Source: Burkholderiales bacterium (GTDB lineage Bacteria > Pseudomonadota > Gammaproteobacteria > Burkholderiales > Burkholderiaceae_B). Taken from it: a stretch of DNA of 64,000 nt. Shown piece after piece: positions 50,441 through 60,100 of the stretch. Position numbers and translations under genes: made by a program. The stretch is taken from contig JAIXTE010000005.1 in the NCBI GenBank assembly GCA_027484315.1, positions 1-64,000 on the forward strand. The letters are read 5' to 3'. Below the pieces are notes generated by a model that was given only the letters and a program-made list of their open reading frames with translations, was not told the origin of the DNA and made no database searches. How positions within the stretch are numbered: the first letter of the stretch is position 1; each line of letters opens with the position of its first letter.

Positions 50441-51703
50441 TTACATCCGCATTTTCCTGGTTTGGTTTGTGCCCCAAACGCTTTTTACCAAAGAGGCCAG
50501 AAATGCCCAAAGCGGACTTTCATTGGGCTTGGGGTCTCGCCCTTCCGACATTCTTTTCAATTGTCGGGAGTACCAGAGTATTTCCATGATGCCCATCTTG
50601 TCGATTGCCTTGATTCCAGTGGAAACGGGGGTGACCTGCTCATCGCAGTCGCGTCCATCAAGCAGTTTCTTGGGCGCATCGGGATCAATCGCGAGAAGAC
50701 GCGCCAAACCAACAATATCAAGGGCGCCTGAATGCAGTGCCGTGTTCATGCCGGCGTAAGTACGGAATCCCCCCGTGACCATGAGCGGCGTTTTGACCTT
50801 TGCCCTCACCTGCTCGGCAAAACTGAGGAAATACGCCTCGCGGTTGGCCGTGGAGGTTTTTGGAGTTTGGCCCACGATGCCACTCATGGCGGGTGCTTCG
50901 TACGTACCGCCTGAAATTTCGATGAGGTCTATTCCTGCTTCAGACAGCGCCTGGATGGTGGCCATTGATTCTTCTTCAGTGAAACCGCCTTTCTGGAAAT
51001 CGGCCGAATTCAATTTGATACCCACCGGGTAGCTGGGCCCGACCTGGCGACGAATTTCTTCATACACAGCCATCACAAAGCGTCGACGGTTGTCAGGACT
51101 TCCGCCCCATTGGTCGGTTCGCTGGTTTTGATGGGGAGACAAAAACTGGCTGATCAGGTAACCATGCGCGCCATGAATTTGCACGCCGCCAAAACCCGCC
51201 TTTTTACAAATGGCAGCGCTGCGCCCGAAGCGTTGAATGATGTCTTCAATTTCAGCTGAAGTAGCCTCGCTCGGGGTATCAAAAAATGCGGCCATGTCTT
51301 GCCGAAACGGAATTGCTGACGGTGACAGGTTCTGCTTGTTCAACCCCTTGGGCGACTGCTTGCCGGGGTGATTCAACTGCACCCAAAGGGATGCGCCTTC
51401 CTCTGTCGCGGTATTGGCCCATTGCTTCAGTATCGGCAAATCGGATTCATCTTCGATAACAATGTTTCCGGGTTCACCCAAGGCGCGGCGATCAATCATG
51501 ACATTGCCGGTGAAAAGCAATCCGATTCCGGATGTTGCCCAGCGGCGATACAGTTCAACAAGTTTTGGCGTGACATGGTTGTCATAGGTACCCAGCGCTT
51601 CGCTCATGGCGGCCTTGGCCAGGCGGTTGCGCAGTTCGATGCCATTGGGCAAGACAAAGGGGCGATTCAACAGATTGGGTTCGGTCGTGGACATTGGGTT
51701 CAT
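50441..51703 (-). CDS. Old-yellow-enzyme-family NADH:flavin oxidoreductase
   Basis: 420 residues. L-N-R-P-F-V-L-P-N-G-I-E-L-R-N-R-L at the start, then W-V-Q-L-N-H-P-G-K-Q, G-F-G-G-V-Q-I-H-G-A-H-G-Y-L near 175 and Q-W-G-G-S-P-D-N-R-R-R-F near 205, then G-G-F-R-T near 320. FMN-dependent reduction of an alkene or related substrate (family knowledge). Preceded by the SDR gene on the same strand. Confidence 0.9.
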   Translation of the reverse strand: MNPMSTTEPNLLNRPFVLPNGIELRNRLAKAAMSEALGTYDNHVTPKLVELYRRWATSGIGLLFTGNVMIDRRALGEPGNIVIEDESDLPILKQWANTATEEGASLWVQLNHPGKQSPKGLNKQNLSPSAIPFRQDMAAFFDTPSEATSAEIEDIIQRFGRSAAICKKAGFGGVQIHGAHGYLISQFLSPHQNQRTDQWGGSPDNRRRFVMAVYEEIRRQVGPSYPVGIKLNSADFQKGGFTEEESMATIQALSEAGIDLIEISGGTYEAPAMSGIVGQTPKTSTANREAYFLSFAEQVRAKVKTPLMVTGGFRTYAGMNTALHSGALDIVGLARLLAIDPDAPKKLLDGRDCDEQVTPVSTGIKAIDKMGIMEILWYSRQLKRMSEGRDPKPNESPLWAFLASLVKSVWGTNQTRKMRM

Positions 51704-51736
51704 CGTGAAGTTCTCGTTTATAGTTGATTAGGATGT

Positions 51737-52552
51737 TCAGCGAATGCGCAAGTGCTTGCGTATTCCAACATCGAGAAAGCGGGCAGGAAGTACGGTGTTC
51801 ATTACTTTAAGGCGGGCAGCGGCTGAACCCGCTGTATACGCTGCGCGGGGGTTTGGGTCTCGTGCCGCTTTCAGGATCACGTCGGCCACAACAAGAGGGT
51901 CTTCTGCTGAATCAAGCATTTCGGCAAGGCGTCCTTCAATGGCATTGCGAATGTCGAGGTACTCGTCCATCAGGAATTCGGCTTGGGCTGAATTGGCTTC
52001 AATTGAAGTTTTCATGAATGCGGGCTCAATGACTGACACCCGTATGCCCATGCCGCGAAGCTCGTGATCAAGTGATTCAGAATAACCACGGAGCGCATAT
52101 TTGCTGGCGGAATAAAATGCCATGTAGGGCATGGGCATGAACCCCAGTACCGAACCAATATTGAGAATGCGCCCGCTTTGCTGACTGCGCATGTGGGGCA
52201 AAACTGCATTGGTTGCGCGAACCACCCCAAAAAAATTGGTATTGAAAATGGCCTGTGCCTGTTCAAGAGAAAATTCTTCGGCACCGGCAGGCGACAAGCC
52301 TCGCCCGGCATTGTTGACCAGAAGGTCGATTCGGCCAGTGGACTCGACAATGCGATTGATCAAATCCGCCACTGATTCATCCTTGTCCACATCCAGCGGC
52401 AGCATGTCAAACGAATGGCTTGCGGTGGGGCTGGGGCGTCGGCTGGTACCAAATACGCGGTAACCTGCTTCATGCAGTTTTTGTGCCGTGATCAGGCCAA
52501 TGCCAGAGGACGCGCCAGTGACCAGCGCAACGGGTGCTTTGCTTTTGTTCAT
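51737..52552 (-). CDS. Short-chain dehydrogenase/reductase
   Basis: 271 residues. T-G-A-S-S-G-I-G near 13 (NAD(P)-binding), N-N-A-G near 85, catalytic Ser region I-L-N-I-G-S-V-L-G and Y-S-A-S-K-Y with Tyr/Lys near 150. Classical SDR oxidoreductase. Divergent from the HxlR regulator, which probably controls it and the OYE gene. Confidence 0.92.
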   Translation of the reverse strand: MNKSKAPVALVTGASSGIGLITAQKLHEAGYRVFGTSRRPSPTASHSFDMLPLDVDKDESVADLINRIVESTGRIDLLVNNAGRGLSPAGAEEFSLEQAQAIFNTNFFGVVRATNAVLPHMRSQQSGRILNIGSVLGFMPMPYMAFYSASKYALRGYSESLDHELRGMGIRVSVIEPAFMKTSIEANSAQAEFLMDEYLDIRNAIEGRLAEMLDSAEDPLVVADVILKAARDPNPRAAYTAGSAAARLKVMNTVLPARFLDVGIRKHLRIR

Positions 52553-52642
52553 GATTCAAATTTCCGGATTGAGTGGATTTGTGGCTGACAAATTGTTACT
52601 ATCAAAACGAAACTAACTCTACCTGCAAACTCAAAGAAAGTC

Positions 52643-52656
52643 ACTATCAAAATAGT
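52643..52656. promoter_or_regulatory. Operator candidate in SDR/HxlR intergenic region
   Basis: ACTAT-CAAA-ATAGT palindrome directly before the HxlR start. A direct copy of its left half, ACTATCAAAA, lies at 52,598-52,607. This suggests HxlR autoregulation and control of the divergent SDR gene. Confidence 0.5.
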
Positions 52657-53100
52657 ATGGACAGTAAAAATAATTTGAATGACCCCTGCCCGATCGCTCG
52701 CAGCCTTGCTTTCGTGGGTGATGCATGGAGCATGTTGATCTTGCGCGATGCGCATGCGGGCATTACACGTTTTGACCAGTTCCGCAAAAGCCTGGGTATA
52801 GCCCCAACCATGTTGACCAAGCGGCTGTCGGTGTTGACCGAGGAGGGTTTGCTTGAGAAGCACCGCTATTCCGAACACCCACCCCGCGAGGAATATTTGC
52901 TGACCGATGCTGGCCAGGATTTTTTACCCGTGCTGTTCATGATTGGCGCATGGGGCCGCAAGCACCGGGGCGGAGGAAAACTGGTGAAATTTTTTGATGC
53001 GGAAGCTGGAACCGAGATCAGGCCAGTGGCAATTGACGAGTCCACTGGGGCAAAAATAGGTACCCGGCCAATTCGGATCGGTACGGGCAGCGAAAGTTGA
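52657..53100 (+). CDS. HxlR-family transcriptional regulator
   Basis: 147 residues from the ATG at 52,657; a GTG 28 codons upstream reads through the operator and is less likely. HxlR wing-helix: C-P-I-A-R-S-L-A-F-V-G-D-A-W, then F-D-Q-F-R-K-S-L-G-I-A-P-T-M-L-T-K-R-L. Cys near residue 10 is the redox-sensing position in some family members. Divergent from the SDR gene. Confidence 0.88.
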   Translation: MDSKNNLNDPCPIARSLAFVGDAWSMLILRDAHAGITRFDQFRKSLGIAPTMLTKRLSVLTEEGLLEKHRYSEHPPREEYLLTDAGQDFLPVLFMIGAWGRKHRGGGKLVKFFDAEAGTEIRPVAIDESTGAKIGTRPIRIGTGSES

Positions 53101-53142
53101 CCATGCACAGCCTGACCCTACTTAACAATTGTCAAGCCAATT

Positions 53143-53544
53143 ATGTATATCGGTGAACTAGCAAAAAAGTCCGGTGCGTCACGCAAGGCGATTTATTTGT
53201 ACGAGCAAATGGGCTTGATCCAACAGCCCGTGCGCAAGGGCAGCTATCGGGTTTATGAGTCAGTTGTGGTGGATCAGATACAAACCATCCGCTGCGCGCA
53301 GGCACTCGGTTTCAAGCTGAGGGAGTTGGTCGACGCCCTGGCGGACGACACTGAAGGTGCAAGTTCCGGCGTGGCTTTCATGCTTGAACGAATTCGACTC
53401 AAGCGACAGGCGATTCAAGCCCAAATTGATACAGCACAGGCGCAACTCAAACTGTTGAATGAGTTTGAAGGTCATTTGCTCAATTCAGCGGATTCCATAC
53501 AGTGCGAAATTCTTGTTGACTCTTCCCCTAAGGGCAGACTTTAA
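53143..53544 (+). CDS. MerR-family transcriptional regulator
   Basis: 133 residues. Y-I-G-E-L-A-K-K-S-G-A-S-R-K-A-I-Y-L-Y-E (MerR helix-turn-helix), then Y-R-V-Y-E-S. A coiled-coil dimer helix occupies the C-terminal half. Followed by the quinone-reductase-like gene, so it may control it. Confidence 0.88.
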   Translation: MYIGELAKKSGASRKAIYLYEQMGLIQQPVRKGSYRVYESVVVDQIQTIRCAQALGFKLRELVDALADDTEGASSGVAFMLERIRLKRQAIQAQIDTAQAQLKLLNEFEGHLLNSADSIQCEILVDSSPKGRL

Positions 53545-53579
53545 GCTGCCTTTTTTTTCAAGAAGAAAGGAAGGTTGTC

Positions 53580-54158
53580 ATGAACAAGCGCATTCTGGTG
53601 ATTCTTGGTCATTCTGTTGGTAACAGTTTATGTGGGTCGATTGCAGATGCGTACACCAAGGGGGCACAAGCTTCCGGCCATGAAGTTCGATTGATCAGCT
53701 TGGCCAGTTTGAAATTTGATCCGATTCTTCACAACGGCTACAACACCATCCAGCCGCTTGAACCGGATCTTGTGGACGCGCAGGAAGCCATGCTTTGGGC
53801 AGAGCACCTTGTTTTCGTTTATCCGATTTGGTGGGGTTCAATTCCTGCCATTCTCAAAGGCTTTTTAGACCGCATTCTTTTGCCCGGATTTGCATTCAAG
53901 TTTCGACCCGGGGCCTTGATGGCGGATGGTTTGCTGGCCAATCGCACGGCGCACCTGATTGCAACCATGGACACACCCCCCTGGTACTATCGCCTGGTCT
54001 ATCGCATGCCCGGGCACAATCAGATGAAACGAACCATTCTGGAATTTTGCGGCATTAAAACTGTTGCCATCACCAGCTTGGGGCCAGTGAAAACTTCGAG
54101 TAAGGCGACTCGCGAGAAATGGCTGTTGCGTGCATACACCCATGGTCAGAAAGCCTGA
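53580..54158 (+). CDS. Flavodoxin-fold NAD(P)H:quinone oxidoreductase
   Basis: 192 residues. L-V-I-L-G-H-S near 7, then F-V-Y-P-I-W-W-G-S-I-P-A-I-L-K-G-F near 84 and F-R-P-G near 108. FMN/FAD-dependent two-electron quinone or drug reduction (NQO1/MdaB-type family). GAAAGGAAGG ribosome site. The end overlaps the end of the convergent glucan synthase gene by 13 bases. Confidence 0.88.
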   Translation: MNKRILVILGHSVGNSLCGSIADAYTKGAQASGHEVRLISLASLKFDPILHNGYNTIQPLEPDLVDAQEAMLWAEHLVFVYPIWWGSIPAILKGFLDRILLPGFAFKFRPGALMADGLLANRTAHLIATMDTPPWYYRLVYRMPGHNQMKRTILEFCGIKTVAITSLGPVKTSSKATREKWLLRAYTHGQKA

Positions 54159-57100
54159 GGCCGCCCCAGGCGCAGCAACACCCGATGAGGCTGACCGTCA
54201 TTTACAAGGGGTACACCCTCGCCCGTCAGCGTTTGTCCGTCAAGCTCAATTGTCGTTTCAATTGGGGAATCGGCCAGTTCTATCTGTAAGTGGTACGTGG
54301 TTTCACCAAAACGGTAATCAATGGCATAGCCACTCCAGTTGGCAGGTACGCAAGGCTTGATCATCAGCATTGCGCGTTCTGCAGTGGTTTGCAAACGCAA
54401 GCCCAGCAGCGATTCAATCACCAGCCGGTACATCCAGCCCGCTGAACCGGTGTACCAGCTCCAGCCACCGCGCCCAGTGTGAGGGGCCACGCTATAGACA
54501 TCGGCAGCCACCACATAAGGCTCGACCTTGTACACGTTCACTTCACTGGCAGTGCGACCGTGGTTCAGCGGGTTGATCAGGTCCATGACCTGCCAGGCAC
54601 GCGCAGCATCGCCTTGTTCCGCAAAGGCCATGGAAGCCCACACAGCGGCATGGGTGTACTGGCCCCCGTTTTCGCGAACACCAGGAAGGTAGCCGGCAAT
54701 ATAGCCGGGGTCTGCGCCCTGGCGGTCGAATGGTGGATCAAGCAAGCGAACCAGCCCGGCATCACGCTGCACCAGCCGGGACTCAAGGGAATCCAGAGCC
54801 TGCCTTGCCCTGTCGGCGCTTGCCACACCAGACAGCACGGACCAGCTTTGCGCGATGGAATCAATCTGGCATTCCACGCTTTGGGCTGAGCCCAGCGGCT
54901 GACCGTCATCAAACCAGGCCCGCCGGTACCATGCGCCGTCCCATGCATTGGCCTCAAGGCGTTCAGCAAGCAGGCTGCGTTCGGTTTCACAGCGGTTGGC
55001 AAATACCTCGTCGCCTCGTGCGCGTGCCAGCGGGGAAAACTGCCGCAACACTTCACACAGGAAAAAGCCAAGCCAGACGCTTTCGCCTTCGCCGTGATGG
55101 CCAACGCGGTTCATGCCATCGTTCCAGTCGCCCGCGCCCATCAATGGCAAACCTTGTTTGCCGAACCGAAGGCCGTGAAGAATGGCCAGTACAGCGTGCT
55201 CGTACAGGCTGGCTTCCTGCCCGGAGCGGGCTGGCAGGTCGTAGTAGGACTCTTCATCCGCACCCAGTACCCGCCCCTCAAGAAAGGGCACCCGTTGTTC
55301 AAGCACAGTGGTGTCGTTGGTGGCTTGCAGGTAACGGCACAAGGCCAGGGGCAACCACAGATAATCGTCAGAAATCTGGGTTCGTACACCATGCCCTGAA
55401 GGCGGATGCCACCAGTGCTGCACGTCGCCTTCCGGAAACTGGCGACTTGCGCATGTCAGTATATGTTCCCGAAGGATCTGCGGACTGGTGTGCACCAGTG
55501 CCATGGCGTCCTGCAACTGGTCACGAAAGCCGAAGGCGCCGCCCGACTGATAAAAGCCGCTGCGGGCCATCATGCGGCAACCGAGGGTTTGGTAGACCAG
55601 CCAGCCATTGGCGAGCATATCAATTGCAGGGTCTGGCGTTTTGACTTGCACAGCACCCAGCATATTCCCCCAGTAGGCGTTGACGTCGCCCAACGCCTGC
55701 TGCATGGCTGCACGGCCCCTGAAGCGACGCACCAGTTGCGTGGCCTCGTCGAGGCTGCGGCCCATGCCCAAGCGGAAAGTGATCTCGCGGGACTGACCCG
55801 GCTCGAGCCGCATCGACACTTGAATGGCTGCGCAGGCATCCAGCGCCACACCGCTGCGGCCAGACAAGTGAGTACGCCCCATGGCAGCGGGCCTGCGCAG
55901 CGACCCATTGCGGCCAATGAATTCATCGCGGTCACAGGTCATGGTGGCGGTCATCCGGTCGCCCTCGTCAATGTCGAGAAAGGCAACCCAATTGCCAGAC
56001 TGGTTGCTGTAACGGTTGCGCGCCAGCACTGCGCCTGTGTCGGTTGCGATTTCCGTACTGAGGTGTGGCCCTGTCTTTGCGCGCATGTCACCCAAAACCC
56101 ATTCGACATACGACGTGACACTTAGCTGCCGGGCACGCGTACCGTGGTTCGTCAGCACAAGTCTCGAGAATTTCACTGCGGCCTCGGTGGCCACGAACAC
56201 GGTGAGTTCGCTGTGAATGGCGCCCTCATCATGCTCAAACACGCTGTAGCCGAAACCATGCCGTGAAGTGTAAGTTGCACCGGCGCGGTCATCGGGTTCA
56301 TCGTCGCGCTGCGGCAGCGAGGTTGGATGCCAAACCTGCCCGGTTTCTTCATCGCGCAGGTACAACACTTCACCGCATTCATCAGTAACCGCATCGTTGT
56401 GCCAAGGAGAAAGGCGCAGTTCGTGGGCGTTTTCACACCAGGTGTAACTGCTTCCTGCATCGGTGACCACCGTACCGAATCGAGGGTTGGCAATCACATT
56501 GGCCCAGGGAGCTGGCGGACGTTTGCCTGCTGGCGGTGCCACGATGTACTCGCGACCGTCGGGTCGAAAGCCGCCTATGCCGTTGTCAAAAAGAAGGCGT
56601 GGTCTTGCTTTCAATGCCTGCAGTGGCGCAGGCAGTAAAACTCGGCGTGTGGGTTCCAGTGTGCGAATGCGGCGCACGGGAATTCGCTTTCGGTCAACCT
56701 GTTCGGCAAAGGTACCCAACCGGTCGCTGATGATTGCGCGGGCCACCGACTGCAACAGGATTCGGTCTTCGAGTGCGATGTGCGCGGCTTGCCGCACAAA
56801 AATTCCACCGGGGCGGTCTGACTCGCGGGACTCGATGCTGCCAGCAATCAATCCCAGGATTTGCTCATGCAGCCGCTGGCGATACACGTCCCGTTCTTCA
56901 TTCCAGATGACCAGATCAACAGCCAGGCCTTTCAGGCGCCACCATGCGTGCGCCTGTACCAGTTGGTGAACCAGTTGAATGTTGGCAGAATCGCTCAGCT
57001 GCAGCAGCACGATGGGCAAGTCGCCGGAAATCTCATAACCCCACAATCCGGATTGGGCACGGCGATTGCGCACCAGTACATTGGCGGGCGCCCTTAGTGC

Positions 57101-60100
57101 AGGCTCGGAATACATGACGCTGTTGGCCAAACGGGCATACAGTTGCGCGTCGGCTTCGGTGGCGTTGATTTGTCGCAGGTTGACCTGGCTGTGCGTCCAG
57201 GCCAGTTCAAACACGCGGTCGGCCAGATGGCGGTCGCGGTACTTGTGAACCAGGGCCAGGCAGGCCTCCCGGCTTTCCGCTACCCCATAGACCAGATCAA
57301 TCGTGGCGGTCTGATCGGGCTCCAGCGTGATCACACAGCGGGAAGCAAGCACGGGGTCCAGCACCGCACCGGCTGTGCCGGACAAGGGTCCGGTTTTGCG
57401 TAGCGCTTCGGGAGACTGCAAGCTGCGCCCACGGCCGATAAAACGGGCCCGGTCGGTTTCATGCGAAACCGGACCGGATTTGGCACCATGCGGAGCAACC
57501 AGGTGGAACATCCAGGGTTGTGCGTCGTCATTTGAACGGGGTCGCCTGGCGCAGAGCAATGCGGCAGGGTCTTTGAGAATTTCAGTTTGCAGAAACAATT
57601 TGCTGAAGGCCGGGTGCTGGGCGTCGGCCGCAGCGGGGCTGAGTACGGGTTCAGTGTAGGTGGTGATTTCTATGGTGCGGCGTTTGGTGTTGAGGTTGGT
57701 CAGCACAAGGCGACGCAACTCGATGTCGTCCTCGGGCGACACGACAATTTCCGTGTACGCCTCAATGCCTTCGTCCTGGCGCCGGTATTCGGCACGTCCT
57801 TCAGAGAAAATGGTTTCATCCAGATCAGGCTTGCGCCGCGTGGGCTGGTGCATGGCGGACCAGAAGCTGCCGGTTTCCACGTCGCGCAGGTAGCAGAAGC
57901 TGCCCCACGCGTCGGTGGTGGTGTCTTCGCGCCAACGGCTGACAGCCAGTTCTTTCCAGCGGCTGTAACCGCCACCGGCATTGGTCAGCATGACCAGATA
58001 ACGGCTATTGGAGAGCAGTTGCACCTCGGGCGAAGGCGTGTTGGGTGTGCGAATGATCCGAAGCGGCATTTCAATATTGGACAGGCTGGCGCGGTCAAAA
58101 ATGCGCTCGGTGGTGTCGTGAAAGGCCACTGCCTTTGGAATGCGTTCCTGCAACAGCAGCAGTGTTGCACGCAGTTGGGGATCGGCCTCGAAACGCTTTT
58201 GCATCGGCTGATCCAGCAAGGCGTGGGCCAATGCCAGCAAGCTCATGCCCTGGTGGTGCACCATGTAGGAACGAACCACTGCACAGGTTTCACCACGCCG
58301 CAACCGCAGGGGGGTGTAGTCCGCAGCTTCGTAGTAGCCGAACAGACCGGCCAATCCTTCCCGGGCCAGGCGTTGAAGGTTACTCGCTGCCGCTGCCGGA
58401 TCAACCATGAGTGCCATCACGGTGGCGTATGGCGCAATGACCAAATCTTCAGCCAGGCCGCGCTTGAGCCCAAGACCGGGCACACCGAATGCGCGGTATT
58501 GGTAATTCAGGTGCGAATCGGTGAGGTTGTAACCCGACTCGGACACGCCCCAAGGCAGATTGCGCTTGTTGCCGTATTCAATCTGCGACGCCACAGCGCC
58601 ACGCATGGCTTCCTCAAGGATGGTGTTGTTGAAAGTCGGCATGACCAGCATGGGCATGAGGTATTCAAACATCGACCCACTCCACGACAGCAGCACGGCA
58701 CGGCCACCCTGCGATGTCGCGTGACGACCCAATGCAAACCAGGCCTGCTGGGGGAGTTGCGCCTGGGCGACACCAATAAAAATGGCCAGGCGTGCTTCTG
58801 AAGCCAGCAGGTCATAAGAGCCGGAATCGCGGCGGCGTTCGTCGACGTTGTAGCCGATGGCCAGTAGATGGGAAACAGGGTCATAGAGAAACCGGTTATC
58901 CAGTTCGGCCAAGGCACCTGCGCGCTGTGCAAGGTTGTACAAAGCCATGCCGCGGTCAGTTGACGCATTCGGTTCCGGTGCGCTCGTCTTCAGTCGTAAG
59001 CATTCGTCGTGCACTGCAGCGCACTGGCGAACCAGCGCGCCAGCCCACAGTCGGGCTTCATCACCGGCAGGTGAAATCTCAATAACCTGTGCCTGAACCT
59101 GCAATGCACAGTCGTGCAAATCGCTCAAGGCAAGGGCATTGGGTGGTGTTGTCGCAGTTACGGGCAAGGCCTGATCCAGCAAGGTGGCCAAGTGCGACAG
59201 ACCATCGGGAGAATTGTTTGCGGTAGTTTTACGCAGCAATTCCAATGTGTCATTCAGACCATGACGGATACGATCAAAACAGGGTGGCTGTGCTGCCAGT
59301 AGCAAAAGGCCTGCGCGCAGGGTCAGCAAATGACCCGCCAAATTACCGCTGTCTACGCTGGACACATAGGCTGGACGCAATGGCTGCAAGGTCAGGGTGT
59401 CGTACCAGTTCAGGAAGTGACCGTGGTAGCGCTCAAGCTTGTCCATCGAATCAAAGGTGGCTGCTGTGCGTTCAATAAGCTGACTTTCGGTGAGGTAGCC
59501 GAAATCACGAGCAGCCAGGTTGGCCAGCAGGGAAAGGCCGATATTGGTGGGCGAGGTGCGGTGTGCCACTCGCAGCGCTGGTTTTTCCTGCATGTTGTCG
59601 GGGGGAAGAAAGTTGTCCTCAGCCGTGACAAAGGTTTCAAAAAAGGCCCAGGTGCGGCGTGCCAGTTCGCGCATTTCAAGCACCTGTTCTTCATTCAGCG
59701 TGGTGCGTTCGCGCACCAGTGTCTGGCTGATCCACCAGACAATGGCGGGTGAGAAAATCCACGCGATCAGCGGCAACAAGGCGGGCCACAGTGCCTCTGG
59801 TCGCCACAGGGCAAGTCCTGTTGCCATTGCAATTGAAAAAACCGGGGCGACCCACATGCGCCGAACAGTGCGCAGGAAATCTTGGGTTGGCGATTGGATT
59901 CGCACACGAGCCGCTTTCGCACTGGGTTCCCATTCCAGCAAACGCCGACCCGAGAAAAGCAGGCGCCAAAGGGTGCGTCCAATTGCATCGGCACTGACAC
60001 AGGCTTCGTAAGCGAGACAAACCAAGGTAAGGCCGGCTTGCGCGAGGCTGCGCCACAGCGATTGAAAGGCCGCCTTCACGTGTTGCGCAACAGGCAGACC

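Noticed and set aside
57587-58801. 404-codon plus-strand open frame (and frames at 54730-55644, 55406-56125 and 60509-61312)
   Set aside because: All antisense to the cyclic glucan synthase; composition mirrors that gene and no family is recognisable.
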